Below, in pieces: positions 61,359-64,000 of a stretch of DNA of 64,000 nucleotides (position 1 is the stretch's first letter; each line of letters opens with the position of its first letter). This DNA comes from Spirochaetota bacterium (lineage in GTDB: Bacteria > Spirochaetota > Brachyspiria > Brachyspirales > JACRPF01). Both the position numbers and the translations under genes were made by a program. The stretch spans positions 219,582-283,581 of the forward strand of contig JACRPF010000021.1 of NCBI GenBank assembly GCA_016214035.1, read 5' to 3'. The notes under the pieces are model-generated. The model saw nothing but the letters and a program-made list of their open reading frames with translations. It was not told where the DNA came from and did not search any database.

Positions 61359-62978
61359 ATGAATAAAGAACTATTGGCTAAGTATGAATTACTTAAACGT
61401 AACATGACTCCCCATAAGTGGGAACTACTTGAGCATTGCGCTCTATATGTTTCCCTTACCGTGGGAGAAGACTTAACAGACCCCGAGATAATGCACCTGC
61501 TTTCGAACCTCAGGGTCATGAAAGGGGGACTTTCCAAGATAATTAATTATCTGAAATCCAAGAACAAGCCCCTAGTAAAGACTTACGGATCGGATATGGC
61601 AAAAGAAGTATATTACTGTACTGGTTGCCCTAGATTTAGTTCATGTACAGTAATCGTTTCAAATCTTCCTGATATGGTGACGTCCACATATACTCAAGCA
61701 AGGGTTCATCACAGGCTTACCCGAGAGCAAATGGAGATAAACCTCGCTCTCATTACCGACAGGGCGTATGAAGGGACTGGTACTTATGTCATCAAGGCTC
61801 CCGTAGGCTCCGGCAAGACTAGATTGATTGTCGATCATTTGATGCAAGGTCAAGTTATTCTTTTTCCTACCCACGCTCTTAAGAATGAATTCTATCAGTT
61901 AGCAAAAGCAAAGCACCCAGAGCTAAACTATTATCTTACAGAGCAGGCTCCGCTTGATGCTATTCCAGAGTTATCTGCAAAGGTCGTGAAAGCTGCATTT
62001 AACCTTAGTGACTACTCTAAGGGTTGCTTTATCCTTTCTCAGTATAGGGACATCCCTAGGGTAGAAAATTATCTGAAAAGTTTGGATCAAGTTAAAAAAA
62101 TTGGTGACAATACAATAATCATCTCTACTCACTGTAAGTTAGCTCATTTACGAGCACTCTATCCACATAGGAAGATTATCATCGATGAAGACCCTATCAA
62201 CGAGATAATAAAAATCTATAAGTCAAAGACTGCCCCTTTTGATAACATCGTCTTGGATAAGGTTACACCAGTGAATAGAATGAGTATTAAACCCGATGAC
62301 AGAGCGATTCACGCGCTATTTAAAAAGTCAGATTACTACTATGCGTCGGTTAATACCGCCACTGACAACACTGATTTTACTTTTGTAAAGAAGTTAGATA
62401 TCGACCTCAACAATACAATAATTTTCTCAGCTACGATCTCTGCGAATATCTGGAAAGAGCTAGTTCCAAATCTGAACCATATGGAAGTAGGACATGTCCA
62501 GACCAAGGGTAAACTGTTCCAACACGTTATGAACACTTCAAGGGCGCAGATGAAAAATGATACGGATATATTGCCTTCCCTCAGAGAGAAATTCCCTGAC
62601 CATGAAGTATGTACTTTTAAGCCCTATGCTGAAGATGATCAGATATATTTTGGGAATAACCGAGGCTATGACCTGCTCAGGGGTAAAGACATGATAGTCG
62701 TAGGTACCCCATACCCGAGTCCGATCAGCACTCGACTTATCTCCGCTATTATCCATGGATTGGCTGAGGATGAAAGTATCTGTTATCAGACAGTTCTGCA
62801 TAACGGGAATATATTTAAATTCACGACCTTTAATGATACTCCCCTAAGAGAAGTCCATTTATGGCAGGTAGAAAGCGAGCTTATTCAAGCAATTGGGCGG
62901 AATAGACTTCTAAGAGAAGATTGTGAAACGCATGTATACACGGATTTCATACTGGCTGACTCGATTATTATCACGTAA
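61359..62978 (+). CDS. SF2-type helicase of the element
   Basis: About 539 residues from the ATG at 61359. The N-terminal part (about 1-130) includes a CTGCPRFSSC cysteine cluster that may bind zinc. Superfamily-2 motifs follow: Walker A in APVGSGKTR (Lys153), Walker B IIIDEDP (Asp276-Glu277-Asp278), motif III in FSATIS and motif VI in QAIGRNRLL near the C-terminus. Such proteins unwind nucleic acids in replication or transfer of mobile elements. It is the largest gene of the element in view and belongs to the rightward module downstream of the structured RNA. Confidence 0.78.
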   Translation: MNKELLAKYELLKRNMTPHKWELLEHCALYVSLTVGEDLTDPEIMHLLSNLRVMKGGLSKIINYLKSKNKPLVKTYGSDMAKEVYYCTGCPRFSSCTVIVSNLPDMVTSTYTQARVHHRLTREQMEINLALITDRAYEGTGTYVIKAPVGSGKTRLIVDHLMQGQVILFPTHALKNEFYQLAKAKHPELNYYLTEQAPLDAIPELSAKVVKAAFNLSDYSKGCFILSQYRDIPRVENYLKSLDQVKKIGDNTIIISTHCKLAHLRALYPHRKIIIDEDPINEIIKIYKSKTAPFDNIVLDKVTPVNRMSIKPDDRAIHALFKKSDYYYASVNTATDNTDFTFVKKLDIDLNNTIIFSATISANIWKELVPNLNHMEVGHVQTKGKLFQHVMNTSRAQMKNDTDILPSLREKFPDHEVCTFKPYAEDDQIYFGNNRGYDLLRGKDMIVVGTPYPSPISTRLISAIIHGLAEDESICYQTVLHNGNIFKFTTFNDTPLREVHLWQVESELIQAIGRNRLLREDCETHVYTDFILADSIIIT

Positions 62979-63142
62979 TAGGTAAAACGATCTGCTGGTC
63001 TTTATGAATTTTACAATAAGTAATATGAGCAACATTGAATTTATGGAAAAAATATAGCCATGAAATAAAATCCGGATATTGGTGAATTAGCGTCTCAAAG
63101 AACCGAAGGATCAATAATAATTAAGCTAGAAGGAGAAATATT

Positions 63143-63838
63143 ATGACGAAGTCGAACATGTACGCCGATGCCAAGACGTGGAGTCCATCCAAGGGATGCG
63201 AATTTGACTGTACCTATTGTGTACCGTCGTTTCAACGGCAAGCAAAGCGTCAGAAACACATCTGTATGAAGTGCTACCGGTACACGCCTCATACTCACCC
63301 AGAGCGGCTACTGAAAGTACCAAATGCGAAGATCGTCTTCGCGTGTGGTAACGGCGATATCGCATTCGCGGAACCCGAATACCTATTTAAGATCGTTGAG
63401 GCGATTAGGGTCAATTCCTCTCATAGCCATAAGGAAAAGACGTTTTATCTTCAGTCAAAGAAACCATCGTGTATGCAACCTATATTAAAACTGCTGCCGG
63501 AGAACGTAATACTTATAACCACGCTAGAAACAAACCGTGACGAAGGTTACAATAAAGTGACGAAAGCCCCTGTGCCGTCGGAGCGGTACAATCAGTTTCT
63601 TGAGCTTGATTACCCGCGAAAAGTGGTAACCATTGAACCAGCTATGGACTTTGACGTGGATATATTTGGTGAATGGATAACAAATATCAAACCCGAATAC
63701 GTGTGGCTCGGATATAATAGCAAGGACTCGGTCCAGCTACCTGAACCGAGTCCTGAGAAGATGAAAGCATTGGCAGCGCTGCTAGAGGAAAATAATATTC
63801 CAGTGCATTGCAAGACATTACGTGGAATCGAGTTGTAA
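63143..63838 (+). CDS. DUF5131-like radical-SAM protein
   Basis: A 231-residue protein with a cysteine cluster Cys19-x3-Cys23-x2-Cys26 in GCEFDCTYC, the radical-SAM pattern, followed by alpha/beta strands (FACGNGDIAF, VWLGYNSKDS) and a C-terminal CKTLRG. This fits the small phage- and plasmid-borne radical-SAM proteins of the DUF5131 (Gp37/Gp68-like) type. AGGAGAAA precedes the ATG. Last gene in view on the element; its substrate is unknown. Confidence 0.75.
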   Translation: MTKSNMYADAKTWSPSKGCEFDCTYCVPSFQRQAKRQKHICMKCYRYTPHTHPERLLKVPNAKIVFACGNGDIAFAEPEYLFKIVEAIRVNSSHSHKEKTFYLQSKKPSCMQPILKLLPENVILITTLETNRDEGYNKVTKAPVPSERYNQFLELDYPRKVVTIEPAMDFDVDIFGEWITNIKPEYVWLGYNSKDSVQLPEPSPEKMKALAALLEENNIPVHCKTLRGIEL

Positions 63839-64000
63839 TATCGCCTGAATGAAAAGTTGACTAGTGCGAGGTGGAATATAATGTTGATGTTTCCCCCTCG
63901 CACTGGTTAATTGCTCGGATTACAGCTAGATCATTTTTAAAATAATTGAAACATGTGTGGACCTATAATATCCCCTATATCCCCCCCCCCCCCCCCCCCC
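63839..64000. other. Contig end
   Basis: A hairpin-like pair AGTGCGAGG / CCTCGCACT (63862-63904) may terminate the preceding gene. The sequence then ends in a pure run of C from about 63977, which looks like a sequencing or assembly artefact. Confidence 0.7.

Larger units (their letters stand above)
50046..64000. mobile_element. Integrated element at tRNA(CAU), far end outside window
   Basis: Directly after the tRNA 3' end come a tyrosine integrase and an excisionase-like gene, and the base composition becomes clearly more AT-rich. The segment carries ParA/ParB partition genes, a second tyrosine recombinase, HTH regulators, a long structured-RNA block, a helicase and small unknown genes. No head, tail, portal, terminase, relaxase or type IV secretion gene is visible. 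No copy of the tRNA 3' end was found to the right, so the element is probably incomplete here. Partition genes suggest it can exist as a plasmid-like or phage-plasmid-like replicon. Confidence 0.85.

Noticed and set aside
63977..64000. Poly-C tract as a biological repeat
   Set aside because: It lies exactly at the sequence end and looks like a sequencing or assembly artefact.
50046..64000. Right-hand attachment site (second copy of the tRNA 3' end)
   Set aside because: I found no stretch matching the tRNA T-arm and acceptor end; it is probably beyond the window.

Overview
The window reads as one end of a bacterial chromosome contig (it stops in a run of C at 63977-64000) with a moderately GC-rich, Gram-negative-type gene set: lipoproteins, HtrA, LysM envelope proteins, a TldD/PmbA pair, a DUF512 radical-SAM protein, ETF genes, and many AraC regulators next to glycoside hydrolases. 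This mix resembles polysaccharide-degrading, largely uncultured Spirochaetota or PVC-type bacteria. I lean to Spirochaetota, but no 16S rRNA or other decisive marker is present.

Region 1 (1-34 kb) is a carbohydrate-utilisation landscape. It holds a GH27 alpha-galactosidase (cut by the window start) divergent from an AraC regulator, a second AraC, a secreted beta-helix protein broken by an in-frame stop, three FAD-dependent oxidoreductases (one a secreted double-domain fusion), a secreted pectate-lyase-like beta-helix protein, a TldD/PmbA protease pair, TerC, a secreted esterase, a URO-D-like protein, a DUF512/AraC operon, an AraC/GH38 alpha-mannosidase pair, a secreted GH16-type enzyme, and an HtrA protease operon. 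Promoters are easy to read (TTGACR, 16-17 nt, TATACT/TATTAT). Several AraC genes appear to start translation at or within a few bases of the predicted transcription start.

Region 2 (34-50 kb) is mostly housekeeping: an envelope operon (lipoprotein, LysM protein, periplasmic cyclophilin), guaA, an MFS transporter, a heptose-phosphate-type nucleotidyltransferase, an ABC exporter with a sugar-nucleotide epimerase, an SH3-domain secreted protein, an Old Yellow Enzyme homologue and etfBA. Between the genes are unusual repeats: a 30-unit tandem array of a 21-nt unit (43918-44541) with a six-unit, 125-nt higher-order period, two inverted-repeat pairs, and a dispersed intergenic repeat.

Region 3 (50 kb to the end) is an AT-richer integrated element inserted at the 3' end of a tRNA with anticodon CAU. 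Its genes are integrase, excisionase-like protein, P-loop ATPase, ParB, ParA with an altered P-loop, a second tyrosine recombinase, a DUF6908-like protein, two HTH regulators, small accessory genes, an SF2 helicase and a radical-SAM-like protein. No virion or conjugation genes are visible, and the far attachment site was not found, so the element probably runs past the contig end. Its most striking part is an approximately 840-nt gene-free block (59407-60250) with its own promoter and strong terminator. It is filled with stable hairpins and contains tandem units of about 130 nt in which hairpin pairing is kept while arm sequences change. I interpret this as a large structured non-coding RNA.
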